Below are positions 7,340-12,598 of a stretch of DNA of 12,598 nt, one piece after another. A program made the translations under genes and the position numbers. This DNA is from Comamonadaceae bacterium (GTDB taxonomy: Bacteria > Pseudomonadota > Gammaproteobacteria > Burkholderiales > Burkholderiaceae_C): the NCBI GenBank assembly GCA_947458345.1, contig CANHBU010000017.1:1-12598 (forward strand), read 5' to 3'. The notes beneath the pieces are model-generated. The model was not told the origin of the DNA and did not search any database. It was given only the letters and a program-made list of their open reading frames with translations. How positions within the stretch are numbered: position 1 is the first letter of the stretch; each line of letters starts with the position of its first letter.

Positions 7340-7347
7340 TTGTATGC
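7340..7347 (-). promoter_or_regulatory. Putative GntR operator half-site, proximal copy
   Basis: GCATACAA on the minus strand (7347-7340), identical to part of the palindrome at 7362-7375 and spaced 24 bases from it, a little over two helical turns. TTGTAT/ATACAA-type halves are typical of FadR/VanR-group GntR operators. It lies between the putative promoter and the regulator's GTG, a position suited to autorepression. Inferred from repetition and context only. Confidence 0.4.
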
Positions 7348-7361
7348 CAGCCACTGGGGTA

Positions 7362-7375
7362 TCTTGTATGCAAGA
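7362..7375. promoter_or_regulatory. Putative GntR operator palindrome
   Basis: TCTTG-TATG-CAAGA: five-base perfect arms around a four-base centre, containing TTGTATGCAA, which closely resembles the TTGTATACAA-type sites bound by FadR/VanR-group GntR regulators. It sits just downstream of a TATAAA -10-like box, about where transcription of the regulator operon would begin, so a bound protein would block initiation. The second GCATACAA copy at 7340-7347 supports a two-site arrangement. Confidence 0.5.
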
Positions 7376-7384
7376 GACGCGCAC

Positions 7385-7411
7385 TTTATATGTGCACAAC
7401 AACCGCAGCAA
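7385..7411 (-). promoter_or_regulatory. Putative promoter of the GntR-ABC operon
   Basis: On the minus strand, TTGCTG (7411-7406) and TATAAA (7390-7385) resemble -35 and -10 boxes, but the 15-base spacer is shorter than the ideal 17. Transcription would start near 7378 and give a leader of about 70 bases before the GTG at 7306. The palindrome TGTGCACA (7398-7391) lies in the spacer. The -10 is convincing in this GC-rich setting; the -35 is not. Confidence 0.35.
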
Positions 7412-7428
7412 CCCGGACCATCCCTATC

Positions 7429-7450
7429 TTGGTGCATTTTTGAGCACCAA
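7429..7450. repeat. Inverted repeat upstream of the GntR-ABC operon
   Basis: TTGGTGC (7429-7435) and its exact complement GCACCAA (7444-7450) flank an AT-rich eight-base centre. No T-run follows on either strand, so it is not a terminator. It lies roughly 50-70 bases before the putative transcription start of the ABC operon, where an activator would bind. The half-sites use the same letters as NtrC sites but in the opposite order. The binding protein is unknown. Confidence 0.45.
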
Positions 7451-7604
7451 TTCGGGGCGCCCCCGTATCGGTTTTGTCTTGGCGATTCCCCCCGCCACGT
7501 CCGGCCCTGCCACGCCCGGCCCCGGCGCAGGCTCCTTACGACTGCAGGCCGCCCCTCGCCGGTAAAGGCAGCGCCTTGCGATAACAGGGTCTTGCAGCTC
7601 TTCC
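7451..7604. other. Non-coding gap after queG
   Basis: The rest of the 298-base region between the queG stop and the GntR start. It holds no gene I can support. On the minus strand a small stem, AAGGC-GCT-GCCTT (7577-7565), lies about 28 bases after the queG stop and is followed by only a short T-run, so it is at best a weak terminator for queG. The remainder is GC-rich without clear structure. Confidence 0.4.
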
Positions 7605-8708
7605 TCAAGCCTGCTGCAGCCCGGCCTGGGCCAAGGCCCAGCGCACATGCTCACGCACCAGCGCGCTGGGATGGTCCACACGCCGCTGCAGTGCGCTGCG
7701 TATGGCTGCGGCCTGCTCGCTGCTTTGCGCCAGCGCATTGCCCAGGGCCACCGCCAGATTGCGCAGCCAGCGTTCATGGCCGATGCGCCGGATCGCGCTG
7801 CCCTGCGTGCGCTGCAAGAACTCCTCCTCGCTCCAATCCCAAAGCGTCAGCAGCTGCGCACCGCCAAGATCAGGGCGCTCATCGAAATCGGGCAGGCTCG
7901 AGCGCTGCGCATACTTGTTCCAGGGACACACCAGCTGGCAGTCGTCACAGCCGTAAATGCGGTTGCCCATCAGCGGTCGCAGCGGCTCAGGGATCGGTCC
8001 GTCGTGCTCGATGGTGAGGTAAGAAATGCAGCGCCGCGCGTCGAGCTGAAACGGTGCCACGATGGCCCGGGTAGGACACAGGTCGATGCAGGCGGTGCAG
8101 CTGCCGCAGTGGGCCGATACGGGCTCGCTGGCCGGTAGCGCCATGTCGACGAAGATTTCGCCCAAAAAAAACATCGAGCCGGCCTGCCGGTCCAGCACCA
8201 AAGTGTGCTTGCCGCGCCAGCCCAGGCCGCTGCGGGCGGCCAGTTCGGCCTCGAGCACCGGCGCCGAATCGGTAAACACCCGATGGCCCAGCCCATCAAG
8301 CTGCCCGGCCAGGCGCTGCGCCAAGGCGCTCAGCCGCGCGCGCAGCACCTTGTGGTAGTCGCGGCCACGCGCATAAACTGACACCACCGCCTCGCCCGGA
8401 CGCTGCAAGCGCTCGAGTTCTGCGCCGGCCCAGTCGGTCGGGCCTGCCCTGGGCAGATAGTCCATGCGCGCGGTGATCACACTGACCGTGCCGGGCACCA
8501 ACTCGGCCGGCCGGGCCCGTTTCAGGCCGTGGCGAGCCATATAGTCCATGCTGCCGTGGAAGCCGGCCGCCAGCCAGGCCTTCAAGCCTGGTTCGGCAGA
8601 GGACAAGTCGACCGAAGACACCCCGATTTGCGAGAATCCCAGCTCGCGGGCCCAGTCCCGAGCCGAAGACACGAGCTGATGAGCGTTCCTGACCGCACTG
8701 TGATTCAT
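7605..8708 (-). CDS. queG: Epoxyqueuosine reductase QueG
   Basis: A cytoplasmic cobalamin- and iron-sulfur-dependent enzyme that reduces epoxyqueuosine to queuosine in the wobble position of tRNAs with GUN anticodons, the last step of queuosine synthesis. In 367 residues it shows the N-terminal QueG/DUF1730 region, the catalytic Asp D147 in VFTDSAPVLEAELAARSGLGWRGKHT (144-169), and eight cluster cysteines: C201, C204, C207 and C211 (CGSCTACIDLCP), C227, and C254, C257 and C261 (GCDDCQLVCPWN). A HEAT-like tail spans about 310-365. Length and the opening (DWARELGFSQIGV at 18-30) match the E. coli protein, supporting the ATG at 8708. There is no ribosome-binding site; TACAAT ends six bases before the ATG. 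Its first ten codons overlap the start of the divergent tsaE. Confidence 0.95.
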   Translation of the reverse strand: MNHSAVRNAHQLVSSARDWARELGFSQIGVSSVDLSSAEPGLKAWLAAGFHGSMDYMARHGLKRARPAELVPGTVSVITARMDYLPRAGPTDWAGAELERLQRPGEAVVSVYARGRDYHKVLRARLSALAQRLAGQLDGLGHRVFTDSAPVLEAELAARSGLGWRGKHTLVLDRQAGSMFFLGEIFVDMALPASEPVSAHCGSCTACIDLCPTRAIVAPFQLDARRCISYLTIEHDGPIPEPLRPLMGNRIYGCDDCQLVCPWNKYAQRSSLPDFDERPDLGGAQLLTLWDWSEEEFLQRTQGSAIRRIGHERWLRNLAVALGNALAQSSEQAAAIRSALQRRVDHPSALVREHVRWALAQAGLQQA

Positions 8709-9209
8709 CCGGCGATTGTAAAAACCACCGTGTGGAGGGACGAGGCCGACACCCGGGCCTTTGCCGTGCGCCTGGCTGGCAGCCTGCTCGCCCTGCCCCA
8801 GCCCTGCAATGCGCTGATTGAATTACATGGCGATTTGGGCGCAGGCAAGACCACCTTGGCGCGCCACCTGCTGCAGGCCCTGGGCGTGAGCGGGCGCATC
8901 AAGAGCCCGACCTATGCCCTGCTCGAGCCCTACCGGATCGATTTACCCACGGGGCCGCTGGCGGCCTCGCACCTGGACTTTTACCGCCTGGGCGATCCCC
9001 AGGAGTGGGAAGACGCCGGCCTGCGCGATCTGTTCGCGGCGCCGGGGCTCAAATTGGTGGAGTGGCCGCAGCGGCTGGCTGAGCTCATGCCGGCGCCCGA
9101 TCTGCGCGTGTTCATCGACGTGAGCGCCGATGTGGAGCCACAGATTCGCCAGGTCCGGCTGCAAGCAGCGAGCCCCACCGGCCAAGCCCTGCTCGCGGCC
9201 CTGACGTGA
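8679..9209 (+). CDS. tsaE: tRNA t6A biosynthesis ATPase TsaE
   Basis: A small P-loop ATPase needed with TsaB, TsaC and TsaD to make N6-threonylcarbamoyladenosine at position 37 of ANN-decoding tRNAs. Counting 176 residues from the ATG at 8679: Walker A GDLGAGKTT (51-59), the family motif KSPTYALLEPY (75-85), HLDFYRLGDPQEWEDAGL (98-115) and LVEWPQR (126-132). All core motifs are intact. The start is uncertain. The ATG at 8679 overlaps the divergent queG by 30 bases and gives a slightly long N-terminus. The in-frame GTG codons at 8700 and 8730 would give lengths nearer the usual one, but none has a good ribosome-binding site. The gene overlaps the amidase gene by four bases (GTGA). The tsaE-amidase-mutL order is widely conserved in proteobacteria. 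Confidence 0.93.
   Translation: MSVPDRTVIHPAIVKTTVWRDEADTRAFAVRLAGSLLALPQPCNALIELHGDLGAGKTTLARHLLQALGVSGRIKSPTYALLEPYRIDLPTGPLAASHLDFYRLGDPQEWEDAGLRDLFAAPGLKLVEWPQRLAELMPAPDLRVFIDVSADVEPQIRQVRLQAASPTGQALLAALT
8715..8720 (-). promoter_or_regulatory. Putative -10 box of queG (leaderless start)
   Basis: TACAAT on the minus strand (8720-8715), one mismatch from TATAAT, followed by CGCCGG and then the queG ATG. A polymerase using it would start at or next to the A of the ATG, giving a leaderless mRNA. There is no recognisable -35 at 16-18 bases. The same TACAATCG with the same spacing precedes mutL. Confidence 0.45.
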
Positions 9210-10501
9210 AGCCGAGCAGCCCGCCGCGACGCCAACTGCTCGCCGCAGGCCTGACGCTGTTGCTGGGCGCGGCCGATCGCGCACGGGCCGCGCGAATTTT
9301 GGCCCTGCGGCTGTGGCCTGCGCGGGAGTACAGCCGCGTGACCCTGGAGTCCGACGAGCCCCTGCGCCAGAGCCACGCCCTGAGCGTCGACCCGCACCGC
9401 TTGAGCGTCGAAATCGAAGGCCTGGCCTGGCAACCGGCACTGACCGTATGGGCCGGCCAGGCTCCCCCCGACGACCCCAACATTGCCCGCATCGACGTGG
9501 CCCCGTCACGGGCTGGCACCGTGCAACTGCTCATCGGACTGCGTCATGCGGTGCGCGCCCAGGTCTTTCAGATCCGCCCCGTGGGGCAGTACCAGCACCG
9601 GCTGGTGCTCGACTTGTATCCACAGCAGGCGATCGATCCGCTGGAGGCCCTGATTGCCGACTTGCAGCGGCGCGATCGGCTCCTGCCTACGCCAGAGCAA
9701 GCTCCGGCCGATCCGCTCGGTGATTTCTTGGCCCGGCAACAGGGCAGCGGCCCAGCCCAAGAGGCGCCCACCGACAAGCCACGCGGCACCGACCGGCCTT
9801 TTATTGTGGTGCTCGACCCAGGCCACGGCGGCGAGGACCCGGGTGCGATCGGGCCCGGCGGCACGCGCGAGAAGGACGTGGTGCTGCAGGTGGCGCTGCT
9901 GCTGCGCGAGCGCATCAACGCCCGCGCCGACATGCGCGCCGTCCTGACCCGCGAAGGCGATTACTTTGTGCCGCTGCACGCCCGCGTGCAAAAAGCGCGG
10001 CGCGTGCAGGCTGACCTGCTGATCAGCATCCACGCCGACGCCTTCTACACCCCAAGGCCGCAAGGCGCCAGCGTGTTCGCGCTGAGCGAGCGCGGCGCCA
10101 CCAGCGGCGCGGCGCGCTGGCTGGCCGACAAGGAAAACGCGGCCGACGGCATCGGTGGCGTGTATGCCAAGGTGCAAGACCCGGGGCTGCGGCAAGCCCT
10201 GCTTGACATGAGCACCACGGCCCAGATCCAGGACAGTCTGCGCGTGGGCGGCGCCCTGCTCGGCGAGTTGGGCCGCGTCGGGCGACTGCACAAACCGCAG
10301 GTCGAGCAGGCCGGTTTTGCCGTGCTCAAGGCGCCTGACATTCCCAGCGTGCTGGTCGAAACGGCCTTCATCAGCAACCCGGAGGAGGAAATCAGGCTGC
10401 GCGAGATCGGTCAGCAAAACCTGCTGGCCGACGCGCTCATGCGGGGCATCGAGCGTTACCGGGCCGGCAACCCACCCCTGGCGCGCAAGCGGCCGCTGTG
10501 A
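9206..10501 (+). CDS. amiC: N-acetylmuramoyl-L-alanine amidase, AmiC type
   Basis: A zinc hydrolase that cuts the amide bond between N-acetylmuramic acid and L-alanine, splitting septal peptidoglycan during daughter-cell separation. In 431 residues: a twin-arginine signal (R8-R9, PRRQLLAAGLTLLLG, cleavage near A28), as in E. coli AmiA and AmiC; an AMIN domain at about 29-140 for septal targeting; a Pro/Gln-rich linker at 160-196; and an Amidase_3 domain at 198-420. Zinc ligands H207 (DPGHGGEDPG), E222 (GTREKDVVL) and H276 (ISIHADAF) and catalytic E385 (VLVETAFISNPEEE) are all present. The segment at about 310-365 (QDPGLRQALLDMSTTAQIQDSL) is where the autoinhibitory helix relieved by EnvC/NlpD lies in this family. 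It starts at the GTG overlapping the tsaE stop. The amiC rather than amiB name rests on the AMIN domain, Tat signal and single copy here. Confidence 0.92.
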   Translation: MKPSSPPRRQLLAAGLTLLLGAADRARAARILALRLWPAREYSRVTLESDEPLRQSHALSVDPHRLSVEIEGLAWQPALTVWAGQAPPDDPNIARIDVAPSRAGTVQLLIGLRHAVRAQVFQIRPVGQYQHRLVLDLYPQQAIDPLEALIADLQRRDRLLPTPEQAPADPLGDFLARQQGSGPAQEAPTDKPRGTDRPFIVVLDPGHGGEDPGAIGPGGTREKDVVLQVALLLRERINARADMRAVLTREGDYFVPLHARVQKARRVQADLLISIHADAFYTPRPQGASVFALSERGATSGAARWLADKENAADGIGGVYAKVQDPGLRQALLDMSTTAQIQDSLRVGGALLGELGRVGRLHKPQVEQAGFAVLKAPDIPSVLVETAFISNPEEEIRLREIGQQNLLADALMRGIERYRAGNPPLARKRPL

Positions 10502-10509
10502 GGCCTCAA

Positions 10510-10530
10510 GCGCAGATGCCCGATCTGCGC
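10510..10530. terminator. Hairpin between convergent amiC and dedA, possible terminator
   Basis: GCGCAGAT (10510-10517) and the exact complement ATCTGCGC (10523-10530) around a five-base loop, starting nine bases after the amidase stop. The eight-base-pair stem is strong, but no T-run follows on either strand, so it is not a classical intrinsic terminator. Its place between converging genes suggests a transcript-end or 3'-stabilising structure for both. Confidence 0.5.
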
Positions 10531-10568
10531 CGAGCCGGCTTGGCCCGACACGAGCGCACGCGGCAGGC

Positions 10569-11207
10569 TCATTGGGCCCGGCGAGCCCGCCAAGCACCCA
10601 CGATGGCTATCAGGCCGGGCACGATGATGAGCGCCCAGATGATCTTGCTCAGGTTCTGTTGCACCCAGGCCAGGTTGCCAAACAGATAGCCGGCACCGGT
10701 CAGCCCGACCACCCACAGCAAGGCACCGGCCACGTTGTAGGCACTAAAGCGCGCCCGGTTCATCTCGGCGACGCCAGCCACGAAAGGCGCAAAGGTGCGC
10801 ACAAAGGGCATGAAGCGGGCGATGATGATGGTGATGCCGCCGTAGCGCTCGTAAAACAGATGGGCCTGGTTGAAGGCCGCCCGGTTGAACAGCCGGGAGT
10901 CGGGCCAGGCAAACACCCGCGGCCCCACCCAACGACCGATCAAATAATTGCACTGATCGCCCAAAATCGCCGCCACGAGCAACAGCACCATCGCCAGCGG
11001 CAAGCTCAGCAATGTCGCACCGCACAGGGTGCCGACGATGAACAGCAAGGAGTCACCCGGCAAAAAAGGCATGACGACCACGCCGGTTTCCACAAACACG
11101 ATGGCAAACAGCAGCGCGTAGACCCAGGTGCCATGGTCGCGCGTGAAGGCCTCAAGGTAGCGATCGACGTGCAAAATGAAGTCGATCAAGAAAGTCACCC
11201 ATTCCAT
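10569..11207 (-). CDS. DedA-family inner-membrane protein
   Basis: A 212-residue DedA (SNARE-associated/VTT domain) protein. Such proteins act in the inner membrane as lipid-carrier flippases or proton-dependent transporters; some recycle undecaprenyl phosphate or affect envelope stress and cationic-peptide resistance. Landmarks are the membrane-embedded motif VETGVVVMPFLPGDSLLF (39-56) with acidic E40 and D52, D84 in ILGDQCNYLIGRWVG (81-95), and ARFMPFVRTFAPFVAG (130-145) with the two arginines R131 and R137 that are essential in E. coli relatives. Hydrophobic segments lie at about 27-48, 54-80, 156-178 and 187-206. The ATG at 11207 has no ribosome-binding site; a CAGAAT box lies seven bases before it. 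It is antisense to, and sits between, amiC and mutL. The exact transported lipid cannot be told from the sequence. Confidence 0.9.
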   Translation of the reverse strand: MEWVTFLIDFILHVDRYLEAFTRDHGTWVYALLFAIVFVETGVVVMPFLPGDSLLFIVGTLCGATLLSLPLAMVLLLVAAILGDQCNYLIGRWVGPRVFAWPDSRLFNRAAFNQAHLFYERYGGITIIIARFMPFVRTFAPFVAGVAEMNRARFSAYNVAGALLWVVGLTGAGYLFGNLAWVQQNLSKIIWALIIVPGLIAIVGAWRARRAQ

Positions 11208-11270
11208 GGGGCCAATTCTGGCACGGCCACCGCAGCTCGGGCCTGGGGCCAGCAGCGGCAGGCCCAGCCC

Positions 11271-11276
11271 TACAAT
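11271..11276 (+). promoter_or_regulatory. Putative -10 box of mutL (leaderless start)
   Basis: TACAAT, followed by CGTTTG and then the mutL GTG at 11283. Spacing to the start codon is six bases, exactly as at queG, so transcription would begin at or next to the start codon. There is no convincing -35 box and no ribosome-binding site. The 75-base gap to dedA must also hold the dedA promoter on the other strand. Confidence 0.45.
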
Positions 11277-11282
11277 CGTTTG

Positions 11283-12598
11283 GTGTCTGCCAGCGCCCCC
11301 CTACCGCCCCGTCCGATCCGCGAACTGCCGGACGAATTGATCAGTCAGATTGCCGCTGGCGAGGTGGTCGAGCGGCCCGCGTCTGTGGTGCGTGAACTGC
11401 TCGACAACGCGCTCGATGCAGGAGCCACCGATATCGTGGTGCGGCTGTCGGCAGCCGGCGTGCGCATGATCCGGGTCGAAGACAACGGGCTGGGCATTGC
11501 GGCGGCCGAGCTGCCCGTGGCGCTCAAGCGCCATGCGACCAGCAAGATCGGATCGCTGCAAGACCTCGAATCGGTTGCCACCATGGGTTTTCGCGGTGAA
11601 GCGCTGGCCGCCATTGCCGCCATCTCCGACATGAGCGTGCTCTCGCGCACCGCCGATGCGCCCCACGGCTGGCAGCTCGATGCCCGCACCGGCGAGCTCA
11701 AGCCGGCGGCCCGCGCCGTTGGCACCACGGTAGAGGTGCGCGAGCTGTTTTTCGCCACGCCCGCACGGCGCAAATTTCTCAAGGCCGATGCCACAGAACT
11801 GGCCCATTGCATGGAGTCCGTGCGCCGCCATGCGCTGGCACGGCCGGACGTCGGTTTTTCGGTTTGGCACGAGGGCAAGCTCCTCGAGCAATGGCGAACG
11901 CAGACGGGCGACGCGCTGGCGCAGCGCTTGGCCGATGTGCTCGGCGCGGAGTTTTCCGAGCAGTCTTTGGCCGTCGACTACCAGGGCAATGGACGCGCGG
12001 TGCGCGTCTGGGGCCGCATCGGCCTGCCCGACCTGGCGCGCTCGCGCGGCGACCAGCAGTTTGCGTACATCAATGGCCGCTATGTGCGCGACAAGGTGAT
12101 CGCCCATGCGGCGCGCAGCGGCTTTGAGGACGTGCTGCATGGGCACAAGCAGCCCGTCTACGTGCTGTACGTGGAGATCGATCCAGCCCGGGTCGATGTC
12201 AACGTGCACCCCACCAAAATCGAAGTGCGCTTTCGCGACGGCCGTGAAGTGCATCAGGCGGTCTTGCATGCGGTCGAAAACGCGCTGGCGGCACCGCGCG
12301 CCGCACAGGCATTCGCAGCGCCGGGCCAAAGCGGCGAGTCCCCCATGGGCGCTGGTGGTTTGCAGGCGCCCCTTGACGAGCAGGCCCCGAATAGGCTGCC
12401 CATGCCGGGTCAAGCGCGCTGGCAACAAGGCGGCCTGCACCTACCGCCACGAGGCGGTGCCGGCGACTTTGGCGCCATGTGGCCCAGCCGGCCGGCTCAA
12501 ACCGATCCCGTGGCATTGAGCTCGGCCGACGTACAAACCGCGCCGGGGGCACCCCTTGCTCAGGCCAGCGTGCTGACGGCCCAAGAGCCTGTGCAGCC
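11283..12598 (+). CDS. mutL: DNA mismatch repair protein MutL (3' end outside the window)
   Basis: The mismatch-repair ATPase that links MutS bound at a mismatch to strand nicking and removal. The frame is open from the GTG at 11283 to the window edge: 438 codons, no stop. The GHKL ATPase domain is complete. It includes QIAAGEVVERPASVVRELLDNALDAG (22-47) with catalytic E38 (E29 in E. coli) and magnesium-binding N42, then DNGLG (67-71), RHATSKI (83-89) and GFRGEAL (102-108). ELFFATPARRKFLK follows, and the transducer domain ends with VDVNVHPTKIEVRF, whose lysine contacts ATP. A Gly/Pro/Gln-rich linker then begins, and the C-terminal dimerisation domain, with or without an endonuclease motif, is cut off. 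The GTG is chosen because it lies closest before PIRELPDELISQIAAGEVV. No ribosome-binding site is present. Confidence 0.95.
   Translation, partial: MSASAPLPPRPIRELPDELISQIAAGEVVERPASVVRELLDNALDAGATDIVVRLSAAGVRMIRVEDNGLGIAAAELPVALKRHATSKIGSLQDLESVATMGFRGEALAAIAAISDMSVLSRTADAPHGWQLDARTGELKPAARAVGTTVEVRELFFATPARRKFLKADATELAHCMESVRRHALARPDVGFSVWHEGKLLEQWRTQTGDALAQRLADVLGAEFSEQSLAVDYQGNGRAVRVWGRIGLPDLARSRGDQQFAYINGRYVRDKVIAHAARSGFEDVLHGHKQPVYVLYVEIDPARVDVNVHPTKIEVRFRDGREVHQAVLHAVENALAAPRAAQAFAAPGQSGESPMGAGGLQAPLDEQAPNRLPMPGQARWQQGGLHLPPRGGAGDFGAMWPSRPAQTDPVALSSADVQTAPGAPLAQASVLTAQEPVQ

Noticed and set aside
7429..7450. Sigma-54 promoter (GG...GC) or an NtrC site in the inverted repeat
   Set aside because: GG and GC are 11 bases apart rather than the required 10, and the half-sites are inverted relative to the NtrC consensus, so neither call holds.
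7369..7565. Possible small plus-strand gene beginning at the ATG inside the GntR operator palindrome
   Set aside because: No ribosome-binding site, Pro/Gly-rich random-looking product, and the bases are better explained as regulatory.
6635..8017. 460-codon plus-strand frame across the GntR gene, the regulatory gap and the queG 3' end
   Set aside because: Low-complexity composition, no ribosome-binding site, and it is antisense to two well-supported genes.
11301..12440. 379-codon minus-strand frame opposite mutL
   Set aside because: A GC-bias shadow: the mutL ATPase motifs are intact on the plus strand, and the antisense product resembles no family.
1..12598. CRISPR arrays, insertion sequences, tRNA/rRNA genes, toxin-antitoxin pairs or defence systems
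   Set aside because: No regularly spaced repeats, transposase motifs, cloverleaf sequences or known toxin or nuclease motifs were seen on either strand.

Overview
The window looks like ordinary chromosome of a GC-rich betaproteobacterium, most likely order Burkholderiales. The grounds are a Bug/TctC-type solute receptor, the tsaE-amiC-mutL block with queG read the other way from its head, GTG starts on many genes, and strong G/C preference at third codon positions. The one clear exception is the first gene (25-543), which is AT-rich and uses codons such as ATA and TTA that its neighbours avoid.

Layout. (1) 25-543 (+): a small exported protein of unknown function, probably acquired, convergent with xerD. 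(2) 609-1511 (-): xerD, the chromosome-dimer-resolution recombinase; a strong intrinsic terminator at 1526-1552 (-) separates it from the upstream gene. (3) 1575-2552 (-): an orphan Bug-family periplasmic receptor, divergent from (4) 2672-3580 (+), an AEC-family membrane carrier. (5) 3700-7306 (-): a tightly packed operon for a polar-amino-acid-type ABC importer, in transcription order GntR/FCD regulator, periplasmic receptor, permease, permease, ATPase. Nearly every junction overlaps, and the regulator stop and receptor start share ATGA. Upstream lie two copies of GCATACAA, a -10-like box and a 7-bp-arm inverted repeat, which suggest an autoregulated operon. (6) 7605-8708 (-): queG (tRNA queuosine), whose 5' end overlaps that of (7) 8679-9209 (+) tsaE (tRNA t6A), followed with a 4-base overlap by (8) 9206-10501 (+), an AmiC-type Tat-exported cell-wall amidase. 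(9) 10569-11207 (-): a DedA membrane protein, convergent with amiC and divergent from (10) mutL, which starts at 11283 (+) and runs off the end of the window.

The genes fall into three themes: housekeeping (XerD, QueG, TsaE, amidase, MutL), carboxylate or amino-acid uptake (Bug receptor, AEC carrier, ABC operon with its own GntR regulator) and one foreign-looking secreted protein. I saw no tRNA or rRNA gene, insertion sequence, prophage, CRISPR array or recognisable defence locus, and no complete new system. The points most worth a second look are: the AT-rich secreted protein; queG and mutL both having TACAATCG plus four bases directly before the start codon (possible leaderless mRNAs); the apparent loss of the usual ammonium-binding Asp in the ABC receptor; the operator cluster before the GntR gene; and the overlapping 5' ends of queG and tsaE.
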